From contig NCSJ02000085.1 in assembly GCA_002812745.2 (NCBI GenBank), positions 78,779-142,778 of the forward strand: 64,000 bases of DNA, read 5' to 3'. The translations under genes and the position numbers were made by a program. Shown in pieces: positions 11,321-21,212 of the stretch (positions are counted from its first letter, which is position 1; each line of letters starts with the position of its first letter). Origin of the DNA: Scytalidium lignicola (lineage: Eukaryota; Ascomycota; Leotiomycetes). Under the pieces are notes generated by a model. It did no database searches. It saw only the letters and a list, made by a program, of their open reading frames with translations, and was not told the origin of the DNA.

Positions 11321-13076
11321 AACAACCTATTTCTGATTAATTGATTATATCATACAGGTGAGCTCGGTCAAAGTTAGGATTATTAGGAAGAGACTGTTGT
11401 CTTTTATGGATTAAATTCGCTAATAAACTTGGGAATGCAGACTCCAACAGTTTATCAATGAGATTCCCTTTTTACTCTTTCAACTGATTTTGCATTTTCT
11501 ATTGAGGCCCGCTCGGGGATACAGTCCCGAACAAGTTCAGCTACCACTTTATCTGATCGCAAACGCCTGATCGCCGCTTGACGTGAAATATCAGGGTATC
11601 GGCTATCTCTCATGAAACCAACCAAAACTCCGTCGGCCTTAAATTGTTTGTTTGAAGAGAATATCATTGGAAAATCAAGGGTTGAGGGGGAGGGGGGAGT
11701 AGAAGAAGGTCGAAGTTCTATTTTTATAAGACTTAGTTCCTCTGGAAACCCTTTATTTTCATCAGGGATATCTCCTTTTATCATCAAAATTTGCTTCAAA
11801 TTTGCTTCAAATTTGACCTTTGTTCTTTATGTACATTAGTTATGAGTTCTACAATTTTATCGCTATGTTTCCACGGCAATTCCTTCCCGTTGTCAGCTGT
11901 TCCTAAGAATAAGCTGTTTATGCCAACAATTTTTTCTGTGTTATATTATGAATTAAGTGTAGAGAATAACAGACTGACCGGCTGATACGTGTATCCTACA
12001 TGCACTTATGATTCTTTGTTTGAGCCATATCAAGCCCGGAGCCTCTCCATCAATGTCCTGTACTAGCCTCTAGACCAATAGTAATCAATATGGCATGTGG
12101 ATTCTGTTGTGGCGACTGCAAAGATGGAATCAACAAATACTGAGCACCACGTGTGCTCGAAACATTGGGCCGTTAATATTCCGTTAATATTTACTGATAT
12201 CGGAGTGTGTGATGGACCGCTTCTCAAAACCTCTGTCCACTTCGGGAGGCCTCTAGCTTTCATCTGATGAGGGCGCCTAGTGTGAGGCCTCCCGCATAGA
12301 TTATGCAGTGTAACATACACACCAATCTGCAGCCCACCTAACTACGTTCTACTTCAGCAAGGACGTGTTGGGTTGTCATCAATCGAGATTTGATCCTTCG
12401 GTTGCGCTGATTTGGTTTGCGAGACCAATTCAGTTGGAACAGGTCTACCGGTCACCCGATGCTTACAAGAACTGACATTGCATGCGGGGGCGCATCAGCC
12501 TTCGTTGATCTATCTCTAGGATGCAGGATCTGGCTATCTTTTGAAATATAAATACCTGATTTTATTCGTAATTATATAATTTGGTATTTATATGATGTAC
12601 ATGCGACGGTATGCGTCCGTATTTCGCTGGCCGACCTGTATATCAAAATGCACCTCAAGAAAATGTCTCGAAGAATGATTTGATCCCACCACTCCTGTTC
12701 TGGTATGCTCTCTGAAGAGATGTTTGACTCATCAATTTTTAATCAGATTCCTCACGGTGAAGTCCAGTCAATAGTGGCCTAATCCAATGATGGGAATAAC
12801 CTAGCGTACCGTAGTGGTGCATTCTACTAATTGGTCAGCGTCTTGATGTCAGCGAACGTTAAGAAAACTGAAAACATCTTGATTTACTTACGTACAATTT
12901 TTTTCCAACTTTTCCTGGAGTTATGTTAACGATTAAATCTTGTTTAGAAGATGTTGACTTACTTATACTTTAAGAGTTAATTACTTTAATCGCGTATTGA
13001 TCGTCCACTTCTCATTTGACTTTAGAGCTGTAATAAGCCTGTCATAACTAATATCTGTTTCTTCGTTTGTATTAAT
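11321..13076. other. Gene-poor stretch, 1.76 kb
   Basis: No gene can be supported. An open frame at 11455-11784 on the minus strand (first ATG at 11784) encodes about 109 aa with no recognisable domain, and another at 12063-12320 is also featureless. A near-perfect local direct repeat (TTTGCTTCAAA twice) lies at about 11791-11812. Confidence 0.4.
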
Positions 13077-13747
13077 CTAAAAGACCATGATATCGAAGCT
13101 TGAGGTACTGAAGCTAACATTAATCAATATCCCAAGATTGCGATAATACTCAACTACAGACGGATTCAAAGTCTCGAATTCAGTGTATCGGTGCTGAAAC
13201 ATCTCCTCGTTGTCGCCAAGCCTCCCTTCTAACTTTCAAGTCAGGTACCGGTCAATCGCGGTAGACCGTTTGCAGTCAAAGAACAAAACGAGATCTGGCT
13301 CGCCCAGCTGTAAAAGATAAGCTTCATATCAACATGTTGAGCTACGGAGCGCTTGCCTGGTCTTCAGCCGCAATTCCCTGATCCAGCCTGCGCGGAAATC
13401 CATCCACGATGATAGCCTGATAACTTCCCAGCTCCTTTCTGATAACACAAGTCAAGATGTTGACAATTGTTGTAGTAGGCAATAATTTTCCAGTTTCAAT
13501 ACAATCTTTGACTTTAACATTTTGATAATCTTGATCATCTTTCAATGTCCGTAGTAGATCGCCAACTGAGATATGGCGACAGACGTAATCCCGTGCTAGG
13601 AGCTTGCACAGCGTGCCTTTCCCAGAGCCAGGACATCCTGTAATCGGTTAATACTGCACATATAGGTGTTCATAGTTTATATTTACCGATTACATATATA
13701 AGAAGAGCGCGATTTAGAGGCAAAACCGGTATATTACTCTGTTCCAT
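13077..13747 (-). pseudogene. NMP kinase (adenylate/UMP-CMP kinase family), one in-frame TGA
   Basis: Exons (minus strand): 13747-13687, 13637-13357 and 13307-13077, 190 codons. Intron 1 is 49 bp with a GT-AG border. Intron 2 is 49 bp and appears to use a GC donor (CAG/GCAAGC). The P-loop GCPGSGKGT lies at residues 21-29. It is followed by HISVGDLLR and the NMP-binding motif VDGFPRRLDQ. After intron 2 come LVLFFDCKR and a short LID with NPSVVEYYRNLG. This pattern fits the short adenylate/UMP-CMP kinases that phosphorylate NMPs to NDPs. The only lesion is a TGA at 13236-13238 where relatives usually have Arg in the (R/K)KLEGR segment, so CGA probably became TGA. The gene is divergent from viperin with 376 bp between start codons. 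It could be a recent pseudogene, a sequencing error or a polymorphism. Confidence 0.8.
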
Positions 13748-14123
13748 TTTGATGGTGTTATAGGAATGAAGTATGGAACTGTTACAGGCTACTGTAAAGA
13801 GGGGTAAAAAGGATTTAATAGGGATGGGAAGGTCAGAAATTGTAGACTATCAGATACGAAGTGCATCAATACTTGCATCTGTTTGGCACAAACATCTGCT
13901 GGTCGAGCTCAGCCTTCATGCTGTGTGACCTACAAAATGTAGTATTCTGTATCGCACACCCACTCTTTTAACTCTGGAATAAGGACCCAGTTGTCGGGGT
14001 TTGATTCATGACGCATCTGCAAGTCTTTTCACTACTAAAGGGGGCTGGTATGTTCAGTTGGAGCCATGTTTTCCTCCCTTTTATCCATCCACAACGTGTC
14101 ACATACCATAAGCTAAAATAACA
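13748..14123. promoter_or_regulatory. Shared intergenic promoter of kinase and viperin genes
   Basis: A 376-bp gap separates the divergent start codons of the NMP kinase and viperin. No clear TATA box or known operator can be named. A bidirectional promoter is inferred from layout only. Confidence 0.4.
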
Positions 14124-15080
14124 ATGGCTTTCATTCTCATTGCAGTACTACTTATAGCTTTTATCGTCGCCGTCTTGTTTCAAAAGTGGGAATTCCGACT
14201 TGTATCACCAGTCCCGATCTCAGTTAATTACCACTTGACCCGGAAGTGTAACTATGAGTGCGGGTTCTGCTTTCATACTGCAAAGACATCATATATCCTG
14301 CCGTTAGAGGACGCCAAGAGGGGCCTATCACTTCTCAAAAATGCCGGGATGAAGAAGCTGAATTTTGCTGGAGGCGAGCCAATGCTTTATCCGAAGTTCG
14401 TAGGAGAGTTGGCGAGGTATTGCAAGACCGAACTGCAACTAGAATCGGTTTCTATTGTGACAAACGGAAGTGTCCTGCAACCAAAGTTTCTCGAAACCTT
14501 TGGACAGTTCATTGATATTATTGCAGTCTCCTGTGACTCTTTTGATGAGGCAACCAATATCAAGATTGGCCGCGGCAAAGGATCTCACCTGAAGAATCTG
14601 AAACGGCTTCGTATGAGCTGCCAGGAGTACGGGATCAAGTTTAAAGTTAACACTGTGGTGAATAGGTATAATGTCAACGAGGATATGCGTGCGGCGATTG
14701 AAGAGATAGCACCCTTTCGTTGGAAATGCTTTCAGGTTTTAGTTGTCGAAGGAGAAAACGACTCGGCCACCACTCTTCGTGATGCTACTCATTTTGTCAT
14801 CTCTGACGAGCAATTCCGACAGTTCTGCCAGAAACATTCGACTTGCAGCGGCTTTGTAGCGGAGGCGAACAACGTTATGAAGGATTCTTACCTTATCCTC
14901 GATGAATACATGAGGTTTCTCGACAAGGGAAATGACCCTTCTGAGTCGATTTTGAATGTAGGGGTTGGGAGAGCGCTTCAAAGTGTCTTCTGGGACGAAA
15001 AGAGCTTCCTCCATCGGGGAGGAATATACGATTGGACCAAGGCGGCAAATGAGGGTAGCAATAAACTCCTTGACTGGTGA
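14124..15080 (+). CDS. RSAD2: Viperin (radical SAM nucleotide dehydratase)
   Basis: Product of 318 aa, one exon, start in good context (ACAATGG). Residues 1-19 are a hydrophobic membrane segment, like the ER/lipid-droplet anchor of animal viperin. The radical SAM cluster motif is C42-X3-C46-X2-C49 within RKCNYECGFCFH. GGEP follows at 83-86, then VSIVTNGS, ISCDSFDE-like (AVSCDSFDE), IGRGKGSHLKNL, NTVVNRYN and MKDSYLILDEYMRFLD. The C-terminus ends in LDW, which in animal viperin is needed for Fe-S cluster loading by the CIA machinery. Every hallmark of viperin is present, including the C-terminal third that separates it from other radical SAM enzymes. Viperins turn CTP or other NTPs into 3'-deoxy-3',4'-didehydro-NTPs that terminate viral RNA synthesis. 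Which NTP this one prefers cannot be read from the sequence. Neighbours: an NMP kinase upstream (divergent) and a CYTH enzyme 417 bp downstream on the same strand. Confidence 0.95.
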   Translation: MAFILIAVLLIAFIVAVLFQKWEFRLVSPVPISVNYHLTRKCNYECGFCFHTAKTSYILPLEDAKRGLSLLKNAGMKKLNFAGGEPMLYPKFVGELARYCKTELQLESVSIVTNGSVLQPKFLETFGQFIDIIAVSCDSFDEATNIKIGRGKGSHLKNLKRLRMSCQEYGIKFKVNTVVNRYNVNEDMRAAIEEIAPFRWKCFQVLVVEGENDSATTLRDATHFVISDEQFRQFCQKHSTCSGFVAEANNVMKDSYLILDEYMRFLDKGNDPSESILNVGVGRALQSVFWDEKSFLHRGGIYDWTKAANEGSNKLLDW

Positions 15081-15497
15081 ATGGTATACGAAGGGTTTAA
15101 TAGGGGCTATCAACTTGCAGCTGTTGATAATTTGGTCTAGAATTGCAAAGAGATGAATTGTCTATCCTGCTCTAAGATTACTTCTGAAGCAATTGGCTTC
15201 CTAGGATGTTTAATAGTACTTCGTTCGATGATTTTTATGAAATATGGGTTCGTATGTTGTGCTACTGAGTGGAGAGGCTACTGTCCGTATACTACGTAAG
15301 TACATAGTGCAGTTAGCTGATACCTTATCTTAAATACTGGTGCCTGATATGGAAGATAAGGCTGCCATGTTCGGTTACACGTGTAGCAATCAACTGTAGT
15401 TGCTCTGGAGCCACTTAATCATCTCAAGCTCGTCAGCATCGCACTTCTAACAGCAAAACATTCGTCCGCGTGCACCTACCCGTCTATCAAGTAAATC

Positions 15498-16121
15498 ATG
15501 CCCTTGTATGAGGTTGAGCGGAAGTTTGTCTTTAACCCGGCTCTACTCGTGCGCTTTCGAATGAACCGCGGGCAGCCACCATTCCGCTCCCTTATGCCTC
15601 AACGCGTCGAAAGCTTCCAGGACGAGTACTTCGATTCTAGTAACCTATTGTCGAAGAGCGGCATATGGATACGGAAGCGCAACAACCGCTGGGAGGCTAA
15701 ACATCGTCAAAACGGCGACTTTATCCGCTCTTCCTTCTATGAAACTGACAAGATTGACGAAATCAAAAGTTTGATTACCTCTTATACGCATGTAGGATCT
15801 CAGGCTAGCCCGGAGAATAATTTCAGCTTGAAGAGCATCTGTCGATATCATACGAGGCGGGAGATCTTTTTTGCAGACAATCGATTCTCTATTATGCTGG
15901 ACTCTACAGATTTTGGGCATTGGGTTGGCGAGGTAGAGCTCCAGACACAACAGACTGCAACAGCACTCCTAGACATTGACACTTTCATGATGGAGTATGC
16001 ATGGTTCTTCATGAATTACTCAGCTCCGAAAGGGAAAATGACTGCATATTTTGAAAAGTTTGGGTTTCCAGCAGAGGTGCGCATACGACATCGAATCCAG
16101 GCATATGGCACTAACAATTGA
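15498..16121 (+). CDS. CYTH-domain triphosphate tunnel metalloenzyme (thiamine-triphosphatase-like)
   Basis: Product of 207 aa, single exon, covering one CYTH domain. The diagnostic ExExK motif is at residues 5-9 (YEVERKF). Next come the YFDSSNLL strand, IWIRKRNNRWEAK, a basic SICRYHTRREIF strand, then LDSTDFGHWVGEVELQ with the paired acidic residues, and PKGKMTAYF near the end. These alternating acidic and basic strands line the triphosphate-binding tunnel. Relatives hydrolyse thiamine triphosphate, inorganic triphosphate or other triphosphates using Mg or Mn. It lies directly downstream of viperin on the same strand (417 bp apart), so a substrate made by, or feeding, viperin is an attractive but unproven idea. 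No lesion is seen. Confidence 0.85.
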   Translation: MPLYEVERKFVFNPALLVRFRMNRGQPPFRSLMPQRVESFQDEYFDSSNLLSKSGIWIRKRNNRWEAKHRQNGDFIRSSFYETDKIDEIKSLITSYTHVGSQASPENNFSLKSICRYHTRREIFFADNRFSIMLDSTDFGHWVGEVELQTQQTATALLDIDTFMMEYAWFFMNYSAPKGKMTAYFEKFGFPAEVRIRHRIQAYGTNN

Positions 16122-17858
16122 AGACCACTCTTTGAGAACTACTACTAAGATGAGTTTGACGGGCCTTCTCCCAAGTCCCTCCGTGTAACATTACTTATTT
16201 CGTGTGGAACTCGGCATATTTCAGTATAGAGGTGATTAATGGCATATTCACATGGGAACTGTGAGTTTCTCTAGCTACAATGAGATAAAAACCATTAACT
16301 AATCACAACATCTTGAATCAGATATTCAGGTATTGTTTCTATTGAGTTATCACATGTTCGTTAAACTTGTAATTTACAAATTAGTGTTACTATAATGTAC
16401 GGATGGCTTTTCAAGAAGGTATCTAGAACTCCATAACACAAACAACAAGATTCGTAAAGCATTGAAGCACAATTCTGCTTGTCTTACTAGTGTTCCCTTC
16501 TCTTGATAAGAGCGAGAGTCTAGGAATTGTGCCACTATAATAGCCCTAAAGCTCCCAGAAACTTTTGACTGTAGCTTGCTAATTTTCTAATCCCTCTAGC
16601 ATGGCGCCGGTTGGAGATGGCAATTGGTCGTCTAATCATGTTCTTGACGGATAAATACTCCATCGAGGTTCTTGATTTCCTTTCATGAAAGAGGATAAGA
16701 GTGCAGACAAACCAGTATTGGCTGCAGAACATGAAACGATCTAGTTTCAGCCGGAAAGGGATGTAAGTAGGGCGCATTGATGATTATATGGACAGGGTAA
16801 TTTATCTTTTCCGGATTAACTGTCGATTTTGCAATCTGAATTTGACTTTGCTCAACTTCTCTCCAAGTTGTGTTCTAGTGTTTTGAGCTTTCCGTGTGTT
16901 CTCGTAATTCTAACAACATTCTATCCCCTTCACTATCCCTCCCAAGGAGCATACCTGGGTCTGCCGGGTACTTGTGTATTTAGAAAATCCCCAGACTCTA
17001 ACCATATTATTCAATCTAGTTCGCATTTAACTCACTCACCCCCACTTATTTTCTACCTATTTCGTAGCGCAAAACTAAGTCTCCCAACAATTCTATCGAT
17101 CAATCACCAGTATGGACCCAGGAAACCCCATATATCTTCTGCACCCCTTCAGCTAGTGCATTTAGCCCAAAGAAGGTCGTGTTGATTTAACCACCGCCAT
17201 TTGGAAAGAAACAAAACCGCTTTTAACTACAGGATTATGGTATCTGATCCATAACCCACTTCCTTGTCGTTAGTATGGCTGAATGGGTTACACACGTTGA
17301 GAACTGCCTGAGAGATTGGTTGGCACAAGGTCGATGGTGGGCCATCTACGTTAATATTGTCCGTTCCATGCATTAAAGTGCCATAAACCATTATTTTACA
17401 CTTGGAATCTTTAAACTAACGATCATGCCTGATTTAGGGTTTGCTTTTAATTATGGTGCGATCTCTACACACTGGTCTTTCTGCCTCTAGTCTCGGTTTC
17501 ATTTCCTCTAGTATTTCTCCGGCCCCAGTTTGATCCTCTCCGTTATTAGTTAGATAAGGAATCACTGCAACGATTTCACTTTCATCTTTAATTCTGCACT
17601 GAATTGCAGGCTGAATCAAGGATCTCTTCTCAGAGACCAAACATGGGTTGGGTGTCAAACCCAATTTTTCCGCCATCAATAGGTTTGATGAGAAGCTCTC
17701 TTTTCTTGACATTAATAAGGGGGGTGGTGTCCGTAATTAGAAGTGACATAATAGCAAAGCTATGAGCCTCTGGAATATCGAGTGACTTACCATCATTGCC
17801 TTTACTAATAAATTTCCCGATGCAATAGTTCGTTGCCTTGTTATTTAGTGTAGGTATG
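16122..17858. other. Gene-poor stretch, 1.7 kb
   Basis: No gene is well supported. An ATG-initiated frame at 17434-17712 (minus, 92 aa) has no recognised domain. The open frame at 16829-17185 begins with TTG, not ATG. Confidence 0.4.
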
Positions 17859-17860
17859 TA

Positions 17861-18738
17861 CAGTGGGTAAACACTTGTCTGAGTGAAAAGCGCGTTTTCG
17901 CGTTTTACGCAACATCCTCCCCCACCCATCTTTCTATACAAAACGATGCCACGACTACCAGGAACCCCTAGACTACCATTAGGAGAGTTATCCCCTAATG
18001 CTAAGTCTCGAATTGTTAGAGCTCGAGCTAGTAGAGTTAAAATATCCAATATTGCACATACTGAAGGCTATGCAAACTCAACTATACGTTCTGTTCTTAA
18101 AAGGGCTTTAGATTAGGTCTCTTGCATCTTTTGACCATATTGTGGAAAAGCATCCTTTTAACTATCCATGACTAAAGATGAATATTTAAGATTATAGTTA
18201 TAACTTTTAAGATTACTATAACTTAATTAGCTTATAAACTTGACGACAAAGTTAAAAAGAAAATTATTTATCGATTTTTGAAGAAATCTGGCATACAAAA
18301 ATGGAAATATACAAAAAGACTATTCCTTATACTTGAGTATACTATTAAAAGGCTAGAATAAGCTTTGAAGAATACTGAAAAAGGTTTAAGATAGTAAAGA
18401 TATTAAAGATTCTTAAATGAATACTTAATTGAATATAAAAAAAAAGGTAAATTTTACATTATATTTTAAATTGTAATTACTTAACTAATTAAATAAGTAA
18501 AGTTTTAAAATAATAAGCAATTTAAACATAAATTATACGAGGAAAGATAATTATATTTTAAGCTTATTTTAATTATAATTGTTAATTAAATTTAGTATAT
18601 ATAAAAGGTAATTCTAATTTAATATATAAAGAAGTAATAATAAAATAATATCTTAAAGTGCTTAAAGAGTACTTACTTGTAATACTTAATGAAAATTTTA
18701 TATTCATACAAGATAATACACTTATCTATATAACTTAT
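17861..18738 (+). mobile_element. Tc1/mariner-like transposon relic, truncated
   Basis: The left end starts CAGTGGGTAAAC right after a TA dinucleotide (17859-17860), as Tc1/mariner termini do. An ATG at 17946 opens a helix-turn-helix N-terminus (LSPNAKSRIVRARAS, then GYANSTIRSVLKRAL) that stops at 18113-18115. Beyond about 18120 the DNA becomes abruptly AT-rich. Transposase traces remain, such as FLKKSGIQKW and, at about 18661-18720, the block with NENFIFIQDN that carries a DDE Asp. A copia LTR then cuts the element at 18739. No right terminal repeat was found. The element is inactive. Confidence 0.65.
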
Positions 18739-18932
18739 TGTCGGTTCACCTGTAGCACGAAGTACGGTACGCAATTATACGTAATATACTCGTTGTGCTA
18801 TTCCATGGTTGTTGTACGATTAGGGGTGGGAGGGCGAAGCTGTAGGAGCTTCGCTCGTTCCCACTACCTAATCGGGACTAGCTTACAGGGGCACGTGAAT
18901 ATCACGTGTACGTAACCACTATTCTACCAACA
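18739..18932. repeat. LTR of copia A (3' LTR)
   Basis: A 194-bp LTR with TG...CA ends. Inside it are a perfect hairpin (GCGAAGCT, spacer, AGCTTCGC near 18835-18855) and a CACGTG-spacer-CACGTG pair near 18893-18911. Confidence 0.8.
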
Positions 18933-19016
18933 CTGGAGCTACTCTAAAAATGGCCGTACGCTGTAGCTCCCAAAACGCTCAAATCCGTAGAGTTTTCCCA
19001 ATCGCATGCTAATTGC

Positions 19017-19664
19017 CTAATTGGGAATAGCTCCAAATCCCTCCTCCGTACGATTCTCCGTTCCGCCACCTACACCGTCACGTTCTACCCATTCTACCAC
19101 TTCCAATTGCACTTTATTCGTATCCAACAGCTGTTTCAGAGCGCTAGATGGCTTTCCTTTGGTCATGGAATCGGCTGGGTTTGTGGTTCCTTCAATCCAT
19201 CGTACTTCAGCGATCTGGCGTCGTTCGTACGCCTGGCGGAGGCACATCACGTCAATCATGAGCCGCTTTTCCTGTGTGGTTCCCAACTTGACGAGGCAAT
19301 CGTACAGTGACCTCGAATCCGTACATATAACCAGTAGGAGGTCGATTTCGAGGATTCCTTCGATAGTTGACTTGATCGCAGCCCCCATATCGAATCCATA
19401 AGCCATTCCGTACAGTTCTAAGGCCAAAACGCTGCGTGTAACCCTCTTGCACTTGACCGACGTCCAGTGTAGTGTATTCGCGTTTCCCTTCCGGTCTGCA
19501 AGTGCTACGATATAGCCAATTTGTGACGATAGGTCTCTGTTATTCACAAATGAGGCGTCCGTAAAGACCAATAGTTGTAACGTCTCCTTATCAAGCTTGA
19601 CAAATTGTATTCCCCTAGCAACATTCTGGATCTGCCATTGTAGGCGTTTATTCAGCGATTTCAC
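19017..19664 (-). pseudogene. Copia A RNase H domain / pol C-terminus
   Basis: A 215-codon open stretch without its own start, ending at the pol stop. It shows the copia RNase H features: FTDASFVNN with the first catalytic Asp, ALELYGMAYG with the Glu, and CTDSRSLYDCL with the next Asp. It then has the typical tail RWIEGTTNPADSMTKG. It is part of a broken polyprotein. A closely similar copy occurs at 25028-25267. Confidence 0.8.
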
Positions 19665-20009
19665 ATCTTCCTGGCTAGGATCGATGGCCTGGGCGGCTAC
19701 TGATAGGTCATATGACGCTTCCGGTTGGCAAACTGAAGCTATATATACTCCCTGAGCGCATTGTGCGATATATTGCTCCTTGGTGGTAAGGTTCTAGTGT
19801 ACAGTTCCCCATGAGCTTGTTGTAATAGCTGATTTCCCGGTTACAAGCTGTAGATTAGCATACTAGCACTCTTGAGTAAGTGAAATTCCGGTATCGTTCA
19901 GTTGTATGATACCCCCATTAAACTTGATTCCCTTGTCAGTAGTCAACGTTTTGTGTTCTTTTGCTAGAAAATTGACCTTTTTCAGCTGTTTTTGCTCAAG
20001 TTCAGCAAA

Positions 20010-21212
20010 TTAGGCGTCTCCGACGAACAAGGTATCGTCGGTTTGGAGCCCTACAACACCGAAAGGTTCAGTGTTGTACAGCAAGCAGGGGTCGTATGTT
20101 GACGGTTTCATGGCAAGCGCCTTGACGTGGTGAGAGTGGTAGGTCTGGAAGAACCAGTGGTTTCCAGCTTCAAGGACTCCGTAAAGTGGCTTTACAACCC
20201 GTAGAATTGAGCCTTCGCGAAGACCGAGTTGCTCTGTAAGCTCTGGAGGTAGCCGTACGTAGAAATCCTGATTCAGCAGGGTAGTAGATTGTACGTACGC
20301 TTGTGAAATGTCCTGTAAGTACAGGCTTGTACTTTTGTGCTCCATAACAGCAATACAGAGAATAATACGCTGGCTAACATGTTGAATAGTAAGCGATTAG
20401 GTCAAAACGAGCTTCTTCCCATCGTCCTTGTAAGCTTGTACTACAAGGCGTGACTTTTCAAAAGCTTTTTCGGTTCTCTTGTTTTTGATTTCGTCCATAA
20501 ACCTAACGTTGAATATGCGTATATCGTTAGGTACGTTTTGAGGGTCTATAGTCTCGAAAACGCCCTTTTCAAGTAATCCTAATATTTCAGCTTGACATGA
20601 GGCTGCAAATTGGGGTTCCGGTTCCTTGTCTTGCAAGAATGCAGTGATTTCAGGGTATTTGCAAGGTCTTCCATGTCTTTGCTTTACAGGTGGCACTGGT
20701 GGTGGAGCGACAGCTATGGTCAACTCGTTAGGCTCCTCTTGGTGCTCTTCATCGGCTGTAGTTCCCAGCTCTGGCTCTGGTAGCTCAATTCCATCGATTC
20801 CTTCCGTAGGTGTAAGGTATGGTTTCACAACCGTTGACCTGAATGGTATGTTCCTATGCAGTAGTGTTAATACGTACGTTTCTCCGTCTATACTTACAAG
20901 CTTGTATGGCTTTTCTCAGCTTCTGTTCTAGCTTGTGTTTCCTGTTCTCCACACGAGAACGTCTGAATTCAATGATAGGTTGTGAATAGTGCTTACATCA
21001 GGGCCGTTGTACATGTTGATCACGTCTTGTACTTGTCGTTTTGCCCTGATTTTGCTGATTTCCTCCATAGCCTTCTTGATCGCTGTAGCTCTCTGGCTTA
21101 TGGTTAAGGCTAGGATGTCGAGTTCTGACATGTGTGGGTAAGCACTGTAAACCAGTAGTATAAGGACAAGTCCGTCAGGTCCTACTGAATCGTTGACAGC
21201 CTTGAACACCAT
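20010..21212 (-). pseudogene. Copia A integrase end and reverse transcriptase
   Basis: Three open pieces in this span belong to one decayed pol. 21212-20928 is the C-terminal part of the integrase (LLVYSAYPHMSELD type). 20828-20397 is the acidic and proline-rich linker plus the start of the reverse transcriptase (VRFMDEIKNK, then KSRLVVQAYKDDGKK). 20345-20010 continues the polymerase (LQDISQAYVQS, then KPLYGVLEAG). Its catalytic box is QTDD rather than YVDD, a variant seen in fungal copia elements. Stops separate the pieces. Confidence 0.7.

Noticed and set aside
11455..11799. 114-aa frame on the minus strand
   Set aside because: Starts with TTG. From the first ATG (11784) it is about 109 aa without any recognisable motif.
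12063..12320. 85-aa frame on the minus strand
   Set aside because: No motif, no supporting context.
17630..18049. 139-aa frame on the minus strand
   Set aside because: Overlaps the Tc1-like terminus and helix-turn-helix region on the other strand, and has no domain.
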